Source of the DNA: Streptococcus devriesei DSM 19639
GTDB lineage: Bacteria > Bacillota > Bacilli > Lactobacillales > Streptococcaceae
DNA: 64,000 nucleotides
Assembly (NCBI RefSeq): GCF_000423725.1
Contig: NZ_AUIN01000018.1
Location: forward strand, 51,079-115,078
Direction: 5' to 3'
The position numbers were made by a program, and so were the translations under genes. Under the pieces are notes generated by a model. The model was not told the DNA's origin and searched no databases. It saw only the letters and a list, made by a program, of their open reading frames with translations. The first letter of the stretch is position 1. Each line of letters opens with the position of its first letter. Below are positions 44,614 to 54,231 of the stretch, piece after piece.

Positions 44614-45732
44614 ATGGCAGAAGCAAACGGTTTAAAAAACACTGTTGCCTGTGAGAGCAGTATCAGTGCCATTGAGGGAGACAGGCTCTTTTATGCAGGC
44701 TATGATATTGCTGAACTGATGGATAATAAGGTTGCTTTCGAGGAAGTTATTTACCTGCTCTGGAACCTTCGTCTGCCTAAGCAGGCTGAACTCAGGCAAT
44801 TTGAAGAAAGATTGCGCAGCAATTATGCCATCAGTGATGCTATCGAGCAGTGCATTTTGATTCAGTCGCGCCAGCACCTGCATCCTATGAGTGTCTTGCG
44901 CTCGACGGTCAGCTTGCTGGGGGTCTACAACATCCGCGCTGAAGAAAGAACACCTGAGGCAGCTTACGATCAAAGTATTCAGCTGATGGCTAAAATACCG
45001 ACCATTATTGCTGCCTTTTCAAGGCTGCGTCAGGGCCTGTCACCCATCGCTCCAAGAAAAGACTTAGGTTTTGCTGAAAACTTTCTGTACATGTTAAAGG
45101 GGCACAAGCCCAGTGAGCTTGAAACATTAGCGATGAACCGTGCCCTTATCTTACATGCTGAACATGAACTCAATGCCTCGACTTTTGCAGCCAGGGTCTG
45201 TGCGTCAACCCTGTCTGATATTTATTCCTGTGTGACAGCAGCTATCGGAACTTTAAAGGGACCGCTCCATGGCGGTGCCAACGAACGGGTTTTTGAGATG
45301 CTGCAGGAGATTCGGGAACGTGGTGATGTGGGAGCCTATTTGCAGGAAAAACTAAGTTCCAAGGAAAAAATCATGGGATTTGGCCACCGTGTTTATCAGC
45401 GGCAGGATCCTCGCGAGAAATATCTGCGGGAAATGGCCAGAGAACTGACACGGGGAAGGCAGAACGACGTTTGGTATCGGCTGTCTAATGAAATTGAGAA
45501 CTACATGAAAGAAGTCAAAAATCTGATTCCCAATGTTGATTTTTATTCGGCAACCGTTTATCATGTTTTAGGAATTGACAGTTCCATCTTTACCCTCATT
45601 TTTGCAATGAGCCGGGTTTCAGGGTGGATTGCCCATATTCAGGAACAGCAGAAAAATAATAAACTGCTGCGTCCGCGCTCTCGCTATATCGGCAGAAGAA
45701 ATCTGAAATATATTCCTCTGGAAAGGAGATAA
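44614..45732 (+). CDS. citZ: Citrate synthase
   Basis: A 372-residue type I hexameric-free citrate synthase of the CitZ group. Catalytic residues lie in [17 protein letters not shown] (His), [18 protein letters not shown] (His) and [15 protein letters not shown] (Asp region). It condenses acetyl-CoA and oxaloacetate. It begins 3 bases after the aconitase stop behind AAGGGGGG and ends one base before icd, so the three genes are tightly coupled. Oxaloacetate could come from PckA or PEP carboxylase. Confidence 0.96.
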   Translation: MAEANGLKNTVACESSISAIEGDRLFYAGYDIAELMDNKVAFEEVIYLLWNLRLPKQAELRQFEERLRSNYAISDAIEQCILIQSRQHLHPMSVLRSTVSLLGVYNIRAEERTPEAAYDQSIQLMAKIPTIIAAFSRLRQGLSPIAPRKDLGFAENFLYMLKGHKPSELETLAMNRALILHAEHELNASTFAARVCASTLSDIYSCVTAAIGTLKGPLHGGANERVFEMLQEIRERGDVGAYLQEKLSSKEKIMGFGHRVYQRQDPREKYLREMARELTRGRQNDVWYRLSNEIENYMKEVKNLIPNVDFYSATVYHVLGIDSSIFTLIFAMSRVSGWIAHIQEQQKNNKLLRPRSRYIGRRNLKYIPLERR

Positions 45733-45733
45733 A

Positions 45734-46909
45734 ATGGCAGAAAAAGTAACATTTAAAAACGGGAAATTACACGTTCCTGCTGATCCTATTATTCCTTATA
45801 TTGAAGGAGACGGTGTAGGACAGGATATCTGGCAGAATGCCCAGCTTGTTTTTGACCGAGCTGTTGAAAAGGCCTACAAAGGAAGCAGGAAAATCGAATG
45901 GCTGGAAGTCTTAGCCGGGAAAAAAGCTTTCAGCCAAAGCGGCGTCTGGCTGCCGGATGCCAGCTTGGAAGTTATCAAAAGTCACCTGCTTGCTATAAAA
46001 GGTCCCTTAGAAACGCCGGTCGGCGGCGGTATCAGGTCGCTAAATGTTGCTCTGCGTCAAGAGCTGGATCTTTTTGCCTGTGTCCGCCCTGTCCGCTATT
46101 TCCAAGGTGTTCCCAGTCCTTTGAAGCATCCGGAAAAAACAGACATCACCATCTTTCGTGAAAATACGGAGGATATCTACGCAGGAATTGAATGGGAGGC
46201 CGGCAGCAGTCAGGTTCAAAAGGTCATTGAGTTTTTGCAGACACAGATGCAGGTTCAAAAAATCCGTTTTCCTGAGAGCAGCAGTATCGGTATCAAGCCG
46301 ATTTCTATTGAAGGCAGCAAGCGACTGATTCGATCAGCTATTGACTATGCTCTGGCTAAGGGGCTTAGGAAGGTCACATTAGTACACAAGGGAAACATTC
46401 AAAAATTTACAGAAGGAGGTTTTAGAAAGTGGGGATATGAACTGGCTCAAGAGGAGTATGCTGCTGAACTTGAAAAAGGCCGACTGGTGGTTGATGACAT
46501 CATTGCCGATAATTTTCTGCAGCAGATTCTTCTCAATCCTGAACGTTTTGACGTAGTTGCTCTGACCAATCTCAATGGTGACTATGCCAGCGATGCTTTG
46601 GCAGCACAGGTCGGCGGCATCGGTATTTCACCCGGAGCCAATATTAATTATCAAACGGGGCATGCGATTTTTGAGGCAACTCACGGCACTGCTCCTGACA
46701 TTACCGGACAGGATAAGGCCAATCCTTGTTCACTGCTCCTGTCGGGCTGCATGCTGTTTGAGTACATAGGCTGGAAAGAAGCGGCTGATCTGATTACCGC
46801 AGCTATTGAAAAAAGTTTTGCTGCAGGCTGTTTTACAGCTGATTTGGCAGGAGAGGCACCGTCTTATTCAACCAGTGAATTTGCCCAGGTGCTGATTGAA
46901 AATTTATAA
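45734..46909 (+). CDS. icd: Isocitrate dehydrogenase
   Basis: A 391-residue decarboxylating isocitrate dehydrogenase. Substrate-binding serine region [27 protein letters not shown], phosphate/acid motif [14 protein letters not shown], and metal aspartates in [17 protein letters not shown] are visible. It makes 2-oxoglutarate. I cannot tell NAD from NADP use with certainty. AAAGGAG precedes ATG 45734. The operon's terminator hairpin (46918-46940) has been duplicated by an inserted element. Confidence 0.96.
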   Translation: MAEKVTFKNGKLHVPADPIIPYIEGDGVGQDIWQNAQLVFDRAVEKAYKGSRKIEWLEVLAGKKAFSQSGVWLPDASLEVIKSHLLAIKGPLETPVGGGIRSLNVALRQELDLFACVRPVRYFQGVPSPLKHPEKTDITIFRENTEDIYAGIEWEAGSSQVQKVIEFLQTQMQVQKIRFPESSSIGIKPISIEGSKRLIRSAIDYALAKGLRKVTLVHKGNIQKFTEGGFRKWGYELAQEEYAAELEKGRLVVDDIIADNFLQQILLNPERFDVVALTNLNGDYASDALAAQVGGIGISPGANINYQTGHAIFEATHGTAPDITGQDKANPCSLLLSGCMLFEYIGWKEAADLITAAIEKSFAAGCFTADLAGEAPSYSTSEFAQVLIENL

Positions 46910-46917
46910 GAAAAGAA

Positions 46918-46940
46918 AGACTGGACATGCGTTCCGGTTT
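46918..46940 (+). repeat. 23-bp direct repeat (left copy): icd terminator hairpin duplicated at the element insertion
   Basis: Starts AGACTGGACATGCG and ends GTTT; contains ACTGG / CCGGT as a hairpin. It is repeated at 47438-47460 with one difference (G/A). It abuts the first base of the element (CAG at 46941). Confidence 0.9.
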
Positions 46941-47437
46941 CAGACTGAAGAAAAAGTCTATTTTCTTAAAAAGTAATATTTTGTTATGATACTTTCCTTA
47001 GGTAGCACGGACGGCAAAACCAAACGTCAAGGCTATAGCTCTTGACTAGGTTTTGCATTAGATTGCCGTTAGAAATAATATCGATTTCTAACAGCAATCG
47101 TCGTAGCGACTTCCTTCGGAATTCCATATCTAAGTTCAAGATACAAAGGGCGTCTGCGGATAAAGGCAAAATAGGAAGTTCGACGCGGAATCGTTAAGAT
47201 TCTAGGCGGACTCATCTTTTTGCCACAATCCGCAGCCCGTGTTCAGTTAAGATTTTGAGCCTAGGTCTCAAAATCTCCGAGAGGCAGAAACAGTGAGTTT
47301 CTGCCTCTTTTGCTACATTGGAAAGTATCGGGTTAGGTTTTGATAGTTTCTATATTATTTTACAAAAATGGGAAGTGATACTATTCTATGATGAAATTTT
47401 AGAGAGAATTTAGTTTTGGGAGTCTATCTATAACCTG
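46941..47437 (+). mobile_element. Structured-RNA, ORF-less mobile element, copy A
   Basis: A 497-bp unit with imperfect terminal inverted repeats: left CAGACTGAAGA, right end (reversed) CAGGTTATAGA. Within it, 46988-47329 is closed by a perfect 10-bp helix GATACTTTCC / GGAAAGTATC. That core contains GCAAAACC / GGTTTTGC (47014, 47049), a 16-bp stem with one mismatch (47061-47076 / 47084-47099), GGGC...GCCC with TGCGGAT / ATCCGCA and GGCAAAA / TTTTGCC (47148-47238), and a terminator-like hairpin GAGGCAGAAAC / GTTTCTGCCTC at 47281-47307. It is flanked by the 23-bp direct repeats. The minus-strand 61-codon ORF inside is not conserved in copy B. No transposase is seen. Confidence 0.85.
46988..47329 (+). 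ncRNA. Putative structured RNA core of element copy A
   Basis: 342 bases closed by a 10-bp terminal helix and holding at least five internal helices, several supported by compensatory changes against copy B. Promoter evidence is weak: an extended -10 (TTGTTATGAT) overlaps the 5' strand of the closing helix. Expression is unproven. Confidence 0.6.
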
Positions 47438-47460
47438 AGACTGGACATGCGTTCCAGTTT
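47438..47460 (+). repeat. 23-bp direct repeat (right copy)
   Basis: Same sequence as 46918-46940 apart from one base. Followed by TCTTTG, which completes the original poly-T tail of the icd terminator. Confidence 0.9.
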
Positions 47461-47585
47461 TCTTTGTATCGCTGCCAAATTTAAGCGCTGTCCAAAGAAA
47501 CAGACTTGTATTTTGGAAACTTGTTTGGCATCGACGGGTGAAAAGAGGTATAATAGGGGCATATTGTCAAGAAAGGCGGCTGGCT

Positions 47586-48380
47586 ATGCCCTACTCACTT
47601 TCGGATCTTATCTATCTTTTTTTTGTTTATTCTTTTATAGGCTGGCTGTGGGAGACGGTTTATTGCTCTATTCAGGACAGGCGGTTTGATTACCGCGGTT
47701 TTTTGTTCGGGCCCTATTGTCCGGTCTATGGTTTTGCAGTAACCACTGTTTTGGTTTTTACCGAACCTTTTCAGGACAATCTTCTTGGGCTGTTTTTGAG
47801 CGGCATAGTGATTGCAACAGCTTTTGAATACTTTGCCGGCTGGCTTTTAGAAAGCTTCTTTCATATGAAATTATGGGATTACAGTCGGGAGTTCGGCAAT
47901 ATAAAAGGGAGAATTGCTCCGCTTATTTCACTTTTTTGGGGAATCGGCATCGTCATTCTTGTCTGCTTGATTCAGCCGATTGTCATGGCGGTTATCCTAA
48001 AAATGAATGACTGGTGGGCGGGTTTAATTGTTCTTGTGATGCTGTCTGATCTTGTCTGGACCGTCACGGATACTGTCCAATTTCACGAAGCTGCGCTTGC
48101 CTTAGAGGAACATATTCGAGCAGAGCAGGAAAACATAAGAGAGTCTGTCAGGCAGGAAGTCGATGACTTGGCAGAGCAGGCGGAGCTTATCAGTCAGCGT
48201 CTGGCAGAATTTCGCCTCCATCTGGATGACTTTTTACACGCTAAAAGTATCCGGCCTTTCCGGCTCAATCAGCGCCGTCTCTTAAAAAATTACAGTAAAT
48301 TTAAGGAAATTGATGCTCCATTTGTCACAGAAGTCCGTAAGCAGGCAGCTTCATTTAAAGATAAAGCCAAAAAGAAATAG
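47586..48380 (+). CDS. CmpB-like putative ABC transporter type IV membrane protein
   Basis: A 264-residue protein. The N-terminal half has about five membrane helices and the ABC_trans_CmpB family signature (FVYSFIGWLWETVYCS, GFLFGPYCPVYGF, FEYFAGWLLE, WDYSREFGNIKGRI). The C-terminal 110 residues are a charged, probably coiled cytoplasmic tail rich in Glu and Arg. Function unknown; the ABC link is only by family name and no ATPase is adjacent. ATG 47586 follows AGAAAGGCGG, and a TATAAT lies at 47549-47554. In S. mutans a gene of this type also sits between icd and ptsH. Confidence 0.85.
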   Translation: MPYSLSDLIYLFFVYSFIGWLWETVYCSIQDRRFDYRGFLFGPYCPVYGFAVTTVLVFTEPFQDNLLGLFLSGIVIATAFEYFAGWLLESFFHMKLWDYSREFGNIKGRIAPLISLFWGIGIVILVCLIQPIVMAVILKMNDWWAGLIVLVMLSDLVWTVTDTVQFHEAALALEEHIRAEQENIRESVRQEVDDLAEQAELISQRLAEFRLHLDDFLHAKSIRPFRLNQRRLLKNYSKFKEIDAPFVTEVRKQAASFKDKAKKK

Positions 48381-48696
48381 CCGGGCTGCTGTTTCTTTTT
48401 TATTCGGCTGGGGAAAGGACGGCTTTCGTGACATTTGTCATGACTTCACTGCTTTTTATCTGACTAAGGCTGTCCGGTGTTTTTCAAAGTGGAAATGCCG
48501 GGCATTTGTCAGGTGGCTTTGACAGCGGCGATAGTTCTTATAAAAAGCACTGTAAATTATTGAAAATGATTTGCATTATTCTTCCAATTTGGACTTTAGT
48601 TCTTGAAAATCGAATTTCAATATGCTATAATCTAGAATTGTAAGGGTTATCATCAGGATAATTCAAAAAAACACATATTAAAAGGAGAACCATACT
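48381..48696 (+). other. Intergenic region before ptsH
   Basis: 316 bases with the ptsH promoter at its right end and no recognisable gene. The left part is unremarkable. Confidence 0.5.
48603..48631 (+). promoter_or_regulatory. Promoter of ptsHI
   Basis: TTGAAA, 17-base spacer, TATAAT; 66 bases before ptsH. Confidence 0.88.
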
Positions 48697-48960
48697 ATGG
48701 CTTCAAAAGATTTTCACATTGTTGCAGAAACAGGAATTCACGCACGCCCAGCTACTTTGCTTGTACAGACAGCAAGTAAATTTGCTTCAGATATTACACT
48801 TGACTACAAGGGAAAAGCTGTAAACCTTAAATCAATCATGGGTGTTATGAGCCTTGGTGTTGGTCAAGGTGCAGACGTTACAATCACTGCTGAAGGTGCA
48901 GATGCTGACGATGCAATTGCAGCTATTGATGAAACAATGACTAAAGAAGGATTGGCATAA
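48697..48960 (+). CDS. ptsH: Phosphocarrier protein HPr
   Basis: An 87-residue HPr. His15 (ETGIHARPA) accepts phosphate from enzyme I; Ser46 (LKSIMGVMS) is the HPr-kinase site used with CcpA in catabolite repression. AAAAGGAG precedes ATG 48697. It feeds all PTS permeases, including the fructose-type one at 4.7-6.5 kb, and as P-Ser-HPr would act with CcpA at the cre-like sites of cstA, pckA and the sucrose operon. It is 4 bases from ptsI. Confidence 0.98.
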   Translation: MASKDFHIVAETGIHARPATLLVQTASKFASDITLDYKGKAVNLKSIMGVMSLGVGQGADVTITAEGADADDAIAAIDETMTKEGLA

Positions 48961-48964
48961 AAAT

Positions 48965-50698
48965 ATGACAGAAATGCTTAAAGGAATTGCAGCATCTGAC
49001 GGTGTTGCCGTTGCTAAGGCATATCTGCTTGTCCAGCCGGATTTGTCCTTTGAGACAGTTACTGTCGAAGATACAAAGGCCGAAGAAGCTCGTTTGGATG
49101 CAGCTCTAGAAGCATCTCAGGACGAGCTTTCTCTTATCCGTGCAAAAGCAGTAGATACCCTTGGCGAAGAAGCCGCAGCTGTATTTGATGCTCATTTGAT
49201 GGTTCTTGCAGACCCGGAAATGATCGGTCAAATCAAAGAAACAATCCGTGCAAAACAAGTTAACGCTGAAAGTGCTCTTAAAGAAGTAACAGACATGTTT
49301 GTGACCTTGTTTGAAAACATGGAAGACAATCCCTACATGCAGGAACGTGCGGCAGATATTCGTGACGTTGCTAAACGGGTTTTGGCTCACCTCTTAGGTG
49401 TAGAATTGCCAAATCCGGCAACCATCAGCGAAGAATCAATTGTAATCGCACATGACTTGACTCCGTCTGACACTGCTCAGCTGGATGCTAATTTTGTTAA
49501 GGCTTTCGTCACTAATATCGGCGGCCGTACCAGCCACTCAGCTATCATGGCGCGTACCCTTGAAATTGCTGCGGTGCTTGGAACAAATGACATCACTGAA
49601 CGTGTTAAAAACGGAGACATTGTTGCTGTCAACGGTATCACCGGTCAGGTTATTATTAATCCGACTGATGAGCAAGTGGCAGAATTTAAAGCAGCCGGCG
49701 AAGCTTATGCGAAACAAAAAGCTGAATGGGCTCTCCTTAAAGATGCTGAAACAATCACTGCTGACGGCAAACATTTTGAATTGGCTGCTAATATTGGTAC
49801 GCCTAAAGATGTTGAAGGGGTTAACAATAACGGTGCTGAAGCCATAGGCCTCTACCGTACAGAGTTCCTTTACATGGATTCACAGGACTTCCCGACAGAA
49901 GATGAGCAATACGAAGCTTATAAAGCTGTTCTTGAAGGCATGAATGGTAAACCGGTCGTAGTGCGTACAATGGACATCGGCGGAGACAAAGAACTTCCTT
50001 ACTTTGATTTGCCAAAAGAAATGAACCCATTCCTTGGTTTCCGTGCGCTTCGTATTTCGATTTCAGAAACGGGCAACCAAATGTTCCGGACACAATTGCG
50101 TGCTCTTCTGCGTGCATCTGTGCATGGTCAATTGCGCATCATGTTCCCGATGGTGGCTCTTGTTACTGAATTCCGCAAGGCTAAAGGAATCCTTGAAGAA
50201 GAAAAAGCAAAACTTAAAGCAGAAGGTGTTGCTGTCTCTGATGATATTCAAGTAGGTATCATGATTGAAATTCCAGCAGCAGCGATGCTGGCGGATCAAT
50301 TTGCCAAAGAAGTTGATTTCTTCTCTATCGGTACAAATGACCTCATCCAATACACGATGGCAGCTGACCGTATGAATGAACAAGTGTCATATCTTTACCA
50401 ACCATATAACCCATCAATTCTTCGCTTGGTTGACCGTGTTGTTAAGGCGGCACATGCTGAAGGTAAATGGGCTGGTATGTGCGGTGAAATGGCTGGCGAT
50501 CAAACGGCTGTTCCACTCTTGATCGGTATCGGACTTGATGAATTCTCCATGAGTGCCACTTCAGTTCTGCGTACTCGCAGTCTCATGAAGAAACTTGACA
50601 CCAAGAAAATGGAAGAACTTGCACAGCGCGCTCTTACAGAATGTGCTACAATGGAAGAAGTCCTTGAACTTGAAAAAGAATATATTGATTTTGATTAA
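48965..50698 (+). CDS. ptsI: PTS enzyme I
   Basis: A 577-residue PEP-protein phosphotransferase. The N-terminal domain carries the active histidine (about residue 191) in [13 protein letters not shown]. The C-terminal TIM barrel has [25 protein letters not shown] and the GMCGEMAGD motif with the catalytic cysteine. Codon use is strongly biased, as in highly expressed genes. It is followed by a strong terminator. Confidence 0.98.
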   Translation: MTEMLKGIAASDGVAVAKAYLLVQPDLSFETVTVEDTKAEEARLDAALEASQDELSLIRAKAVDTLGEEAAAVFDAHLMVLADPEMIGQIKETIRAKQVNAESALKEVTDMFVTLFENMEDNPYMQERAADIRDVAKRVLAHLLGVELPNPATISEESIVIAHDLTPSDTAQLDANFVKAFVTNIGGRTSHSAIMARTLEIAAVLGTNDITERVKNGDIVAVNGITGQVIINPTDEQVAEFKAAGEAYAKQKAEWALLKDAETITADGKHFELAANIGTPKDVEGVNNNGAEAIGLYRTEFLYMDSQDFPTEDEQYEAYKAVLEGMNGKPVVVRTMDIGGDKELPYFDLPKEMNPFLGFRALRISISETGNQMFRTQLRALLRASVHGQLRIMFPMVALVTEFRKAKGILEEEKAKLKAEGVAVSDDIQVGIMIEIPAAAMLADQFAKEVDFFSIGTNDLIQYTMAADRMNEQVSYLYQPYNPSILRLVDRVVKAAHAEGKWAGMCGEMAGDQTAVPLLIGIGLDEFSMSATSVLRTRSLMKKLDTKKMEELAQRALTECATMEEVLELEKEYIDFD

Positions 50699-50701
50699 TC
50701 A

Positions 50702-50740
50702 GAAAAAAGATTGGAAATACAATTTCCGGTCTTTTTTTGT
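50702..50740 (+). terminator. Intrinsic terminator of ptsHI
   Basis: Stem of about 14 bp (AAAAGATTGGAAAT / ATTTCCGGTCTTTT, one wobble), very short loop, T-run. Confidence 0.92.
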
Positions 50741-50932
50741 AAAGCAGCTTCTATTTTTGGCTCTTAACTGAATTTAAGGAGCTTAAAAATCTGCTGAATG
50801 ACTAAATTGCCAGAAGAATAAAAGGAAATGAAGCGTTTTTGTCTTAATTTTCTGAATTTTATCGTAACAAAAGATTGAAAAAAAATAAAAAAATGATAAA
50901 ATAAGGGTATTACAGTAAAAAGGAGATATACT

Positions 50933-52360
50933 TTGACAAAACAGTATAAAAATTATGTCAACGGTGAGTGGAAACTCTCTCAAGATGAGATTAAAATTTA
51001 CGCTCCTGCTTCAGGTGAAGAGCTTGGCTCTGTCCCTGCTATGAGCACCGATGAAGTAGATTATGTCTATGCTTCGGCTAAAGCTGCATTTCCGGCTTGG
51101 CGTGCGCTTTCTTATGTGGAGCGTGCTAACTATATCCGCAAAGCAGCTGATATTTTGCAAAGTAAGGCAGAAGCGATCGGTTCTGTCCTTTCCAAAGAAA
51201 TTGCTAAAGGGCTAAAATCATCTGTAGGTGAAGTTACACGTACAGTAGAAATCATGGAATTTGCGGCTGCTGAAGGTGTTCGTACACAAGGTGAAGTCCT
51301 TGAAGGCGGAAGCTTTGAAGCTGCCAGCAAGAAAAAAATTGCTGTGGTTCGCCGTGAGCCAGTAGGTCTTGTGTTAGCAATTTCGCCATTTAATTATCCG
51401 GTGAATCTTGCCGGTTCGAAAATTGCTCCGGCGCTTATCACAGGAAATGTTGTTGCCTTTAAGCCACCAACGCAAGGTTCAATCTCAGGTCTTCTGTTAG
51501 CGGAAGCCTTTGCAGAAGCTGGACTGCCGGCTGGTGTTTTCAATACCATTACCGGACGTGGTTCTGTTATCGGTGATTATATTGTTGAGCATAAGGCTGT
51601 TGACTTTATCAACTTTACCGGCTCGACACCGGTTGGTGAAAACATCGGCCGTTTGGCTGGTATGCGTCCAATCATGCTTGAACTTGGCGGTAAAGATGCA
51701 GCTATCGTGCTTGAGGATGCTGATCTTGAACTGACAGCTAAAAATATCGTTGACGGTGCCTTTGGCTACTCAGGTCAGCGTTGTACAGCTGTTAAACGCG
51801 TTCTTGTTATGGACAGCGTTGCTGATGAATTGTCTAAGCTTATCGTTGATCGGGTCAAGAACTTGACTGTTGGCTTACCGGAAGATAACACTGATATCAC
51901 ACCATTGATCGATACAAAAGCAGCTGATTATGTGGAAGGCCTTATCAATGATGCCAAGGAACAAGGAGCAACAGCTCTGACTGACATCAAACGCGAAGGT
52001 AACACCATCTATCCGACAGTCTTTGATAATGTTACAACAGATATGCGCTTGGCTTGGGAAGAACCATTTGGTCCCGTACTGCCGATCATCCGTGTCAATT
52101 CGACTGAAGAAGCTATTCACATTGCTAACCAATCCGAATTTGGCTTGCAAAGTGCTGTATTCACCAATGATTATCCATTGGCTTTCAAAATTGCAGAGCA
52201 GCTTGAAGTCGGTACTGTTCATATCAACAATAAGACGCAGCGCGGCACAGATAACTTCCCATTCTTGGGTGCTAAAAAATCAGGTGTCAATACACAGGGA
52301 GTTAAATACTCTATCGAAGCTATGACTCGAATTAAATCAGTTGTATTTGATATCAAATAG
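50933..52360 (+). CDS. gapN: NADP-dependent non-phosphorylating glyceraldehyde-3-phosphate dehydrogenase
   Basis: A 475-residue aldehyde dehydrogenase that oxidises glyceraldehyde-3-phosphate directly to 3-phosphoglycerate, giving NADPH. Family residues: catalytic Cys in GYSGQRCTAVKR, general-base Glu in MLELGGKD, coenzyme motif NFTGSTPVGE. The start is TTG, behind AAAGGAGA, and the N-terminus MTKQYKNYVNGEWKLS is that of streptococcal GapN. In streptococci lacking the oxidative pentose pathway it is the main NADPH source. A TTGAAA / TAAAAT promoter precedes it. Confidence 0.97.
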   Translation: MTKQYKNYVNGEWKLSQDEIKIYAPASGEELGSVPAMSTDEVDYVYASAKAAFPAWRALSYVERANYIRKAADILQSKAEAIGSVLSKEIAKGLKSSVGEVTRTVEIMEFAAAEGVRTQGEVLEGGSFEAASKKKIAVVRREPVGLVLAISPFNYPVNLAGSKIAPALITGNVVAFKPPTQGSISGLLLAEAFAEAGLPAGVFNTITGRGSVIGDYIVEHKAVDFINFTGSTPVGENIGRLAGMRPIMLELGGKDAAIVLEDADLELTAKNIVDGAFGYSGQRCTAVKRVLVMDSVADELSKLIVDRVKNLTVGLPEDNTDITPLIDTKAADYVEGLINDAKEQGATALTDIKREGNTIYPTVFDNVTTDMRLAWEEPFGPVLPIIRVNSTEEAIHIANQSEFGLQSAVFTNDYPLAFKIAEQLEVGTVHINNKTQRGTDNFPFLGAKKSGVNTQGVKYSIEAMTRIKSVVFDIK

Positions 52361-52366
52361 ACCTCT

Positions 52367-52405
52367 ATGAAACTCGGCTTTTGCTGAGTTTCATTTAGTT
52401 TTCAA
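52367..52405 (+). terminator. Terminator of gapN
   Basis: Stem ATGAAACTC / GAGTTTCAT with a 10-base loop and a moderately T-rich tail. Confidence 0.7.
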
Positions 52406-52409
52406 AAAA

Positions 52410-52441
52410 ATGATAACGTTTACATAAAAATGTGGTATAAT
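52410..52441 (+). promoter_or_regulatory. pckA promoter region with cre-like site
   Basis: ATGATAACGTTTACA (52410-52424) matches 14 of 15 positions of the cre consensus and overlaps the -35 position of a TATAAT at 52436. CcpA would repress pckA on good sugars. Confidence 0.7.
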
Positions 52442-52472
52442 AGTAAAAGATAATATTTTGAGGAGGAATATA

Positions 52473-54113
52473 ATGGTCACACGACAACATTTTTCAGAAG
52501 AGTCTATGCGCAAAAATAACCCTTATTTTTCAGCATTAAAGACAACCATCGAAACTGCTTTTTACGAAAATCACGTAGTTTCGCTAAAGGGGCTGGCAGA
52601 AGCTTACCGCTTAGCCGCTAAAGCTCCCAATACCATCGTTTTAGATTCACCAGTTGCTCACGCCGATGATTTGGGTCTTCCGCGGGATGCTAAAATCCTC
52701 TTGGAAAATTCAGGCGGCATTGTCGGGCGGACTGCCAAAGCCCGTCGGATTTTCGGACGTGACAGTGCAGAAGATGCTAAAATTTTGCAAATTGTGCGTG
52801 AAGCGATTTTCCAAGCAAGACACCGCACCTTTTACCGTGCAGATGCCATTGTAGGTCTTGATGAAGCCTTCATGCTCCGCGCTCATTTGATGGTTCCGCA
52901 GGATGATATCAATAATCTGTATTCATGGCTTAATAATTTCCAGATGTTAAACGATACCTATCGTGCACGTTTGAAAAATTCCAAACGCTATGAAGAAACG
53001 GATATTTATATCTTCTCAGATCCGGAATGGAGCCACCCAGATTATCCGGATGGATTGGTTTACTTTGACACTAATCATAACTGTGCGGCTATCTTGGGTC
53101 TTCACTATTTTGGAGAATTGAAGAAAGCGACGCTGACCTTAGCTTGGGGCACTGCCAATCGGAACAAGTTTGTTGCCTGCCACGGCGGTCTGAAAATTTT
53201 TGAAAAAGACAATCAAGAATCACACGTAGCTTCTTTCTTCGGACTTTCCGGTTCCGGTAAATCAACATTAACCCATGCAAAACATGACGGTAAATATCAT
53301 ATCAATGTTTTGCACGACGATGCCTTTGTTATTTCTGAGGAAGACGGCTCAACAATCGCTCTGGAACCTGCTTATTTTGATAAGACCAGTGATTATCCGG
53401 CAGGGCACAGAGAACAAAAATATTTTGTAACCGTTCAAAACTGCGGTGCTGCCTTGGACAAGGAAGGGCATCTTCGTTTGGTGACAGAAGATGTTCGAAA
53501 CGGTAACGGACGTACCATAAAATCACGTTTCTCAACACCAAACCGTGTTGATCGCATTGATGATCCGATTCAATCCATCTTTTGGATCATGAAGGATGAC
53601 TCTCTGCCACCGCTCATTAGAATTACAGACCCTGTCATGGCTTCAACAATGGGCTGTACCCTAATCACCACACGTTCGACTGCTGAAAATACATCAGACA
53701 GTCTGGATACCTTGATTATTGAACCTTATGCAAATCCATTCCGTGTCTATCCGCTGGTCGAAGATTATCTGAAATTCCAGCATCTGTTTGAATCAGGCGT
53801 TAAATGCTATATTATCAACACAGGTTCCTATCTTGGTCAAAAGATTCCTAAAGAAACATCTTTAAGTGTTATCGAACAAGTTGTGGACGGTACGGCAGAA
53901 TTCAAGCCTTTTGGCTCTGTCAAAGGTTTTGAATACTTGGCTTCGTCTGACTACAAAGTTCCTAATTTTGATCAGGCTTACGTTAAAATTATCCGTCAGC
54001 GGATGAAAATCCGCCTGCAGTATCTGGAATCTTTCAACCAAAAGAATCCAAAATCAGCTCTGCCTGCAGAAGCCATTTCTCATTTGCAGGATGTCATTGA
54101 TAATTTGGGCTGA
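52473..54113 (+). CDS. pckA: Phosphoenolpyruvate carboxykinase (ATP)
   Basis: A 546-residue ATP-type PEP carboxykinase. Kinase-1a loop FFGLSGSGKSTLTHA, kinase-2/metal motif LHDDAFVI and the FSTPNRVDRI region are present. It interconverts oxaloacetate + ATP with PEP + CO2 + ADP. ATG 52473 follows GAGGAGGAA; the in-frame TTG 52458 lies before that site. PckA is not usual in S. mutans as I recall. Next to a citrate synthase branch it may replenish oxaloacetate or allow PEP formation under sugar limitation; the cre-like site favours the latter. Confidence 0.96.
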   Translation: MVTRQHFSEESMRKNNPYFSALKTTIETAFYENHVVSLKGLAEAYRLAAKAPNTIVLDSPVAHADDLGLPRDAKILLENSGGIVGRTAKARRIFGRDSAEDAKILQIVREAIFQARHRTFYRADAIVGLDEAFMLRAHLMVPQDDINNLYSWLNNFQMLNDTYRARLKNSKRYEETDIYIFSDPEWSHPDYPDGLVYFDTNHNCAAILGLHYFGELKKATLTLAWGTANRNKFVACHGGLKIFEKDNQESHVASFFGLSGSGKSTLTHAKHDGKYHINVLHDDAFVISEEDGSTIALEPAYFDKTSDYPAGHREQKYFVTVQNCGAALDKEGHLRLVTEDVRNGNGRTIKSRFSTPNRVDRIDDPIQSIFWIMKDDSLPPLIRITDPVMASTMGCTLITTRSTAENTSDSLDTLIIEPYANPFRVYPLVEDYLKFQHLFESGVKCYIINTGSYLGQKIPKETSLSVIEQVVDGTAEFKPFGSVKGFEYLASSDYKVPNFDQAYVKIIRQRMKIRLQYLESFNQKNPKSALPAEAISHLQDVIDNLG

Positions 54114-54152
54114 GACTTTTCAGTAAACTAAGGCATTCGCTGCTATAAAAAT

Positions 54153-54203
54153 AATGAGAGTGGGGACAATCGCTTTGAACGATTGTTCCCACTCTCATTT
54201 TGT
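54153..54203. terminator. Bidirectional terminator between pckA and the helicase gene
   Basis: A 20-bp near-perfect stem (AATGAGAGTGGG... / ...CCCACTCTCATT) around a 7-base loop, T-rich on both strands. Confidence 0.93.
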
Positions 54204-54231
54204 ATGTGGAAATATTTAATTGATGCAGCGG

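Noticed and set aside
46941..47437. Known large RNAs (RNase P RNA, tmRNA, 6S RNA) or a group II intron
   Set aside because: None of the conserved core sequences of these RNAs were recognised, two diverged copies exist, and the ends show duplications typical of insertion.
46918..47460. Two independent terminators of similar sequence rather than a target duplication
   Set aside because: The same arrangement with an identical repeat occurs around copy B, the repeats abut the conserved element ends exactly, and removing the insert restores one terminator with its T-tail.
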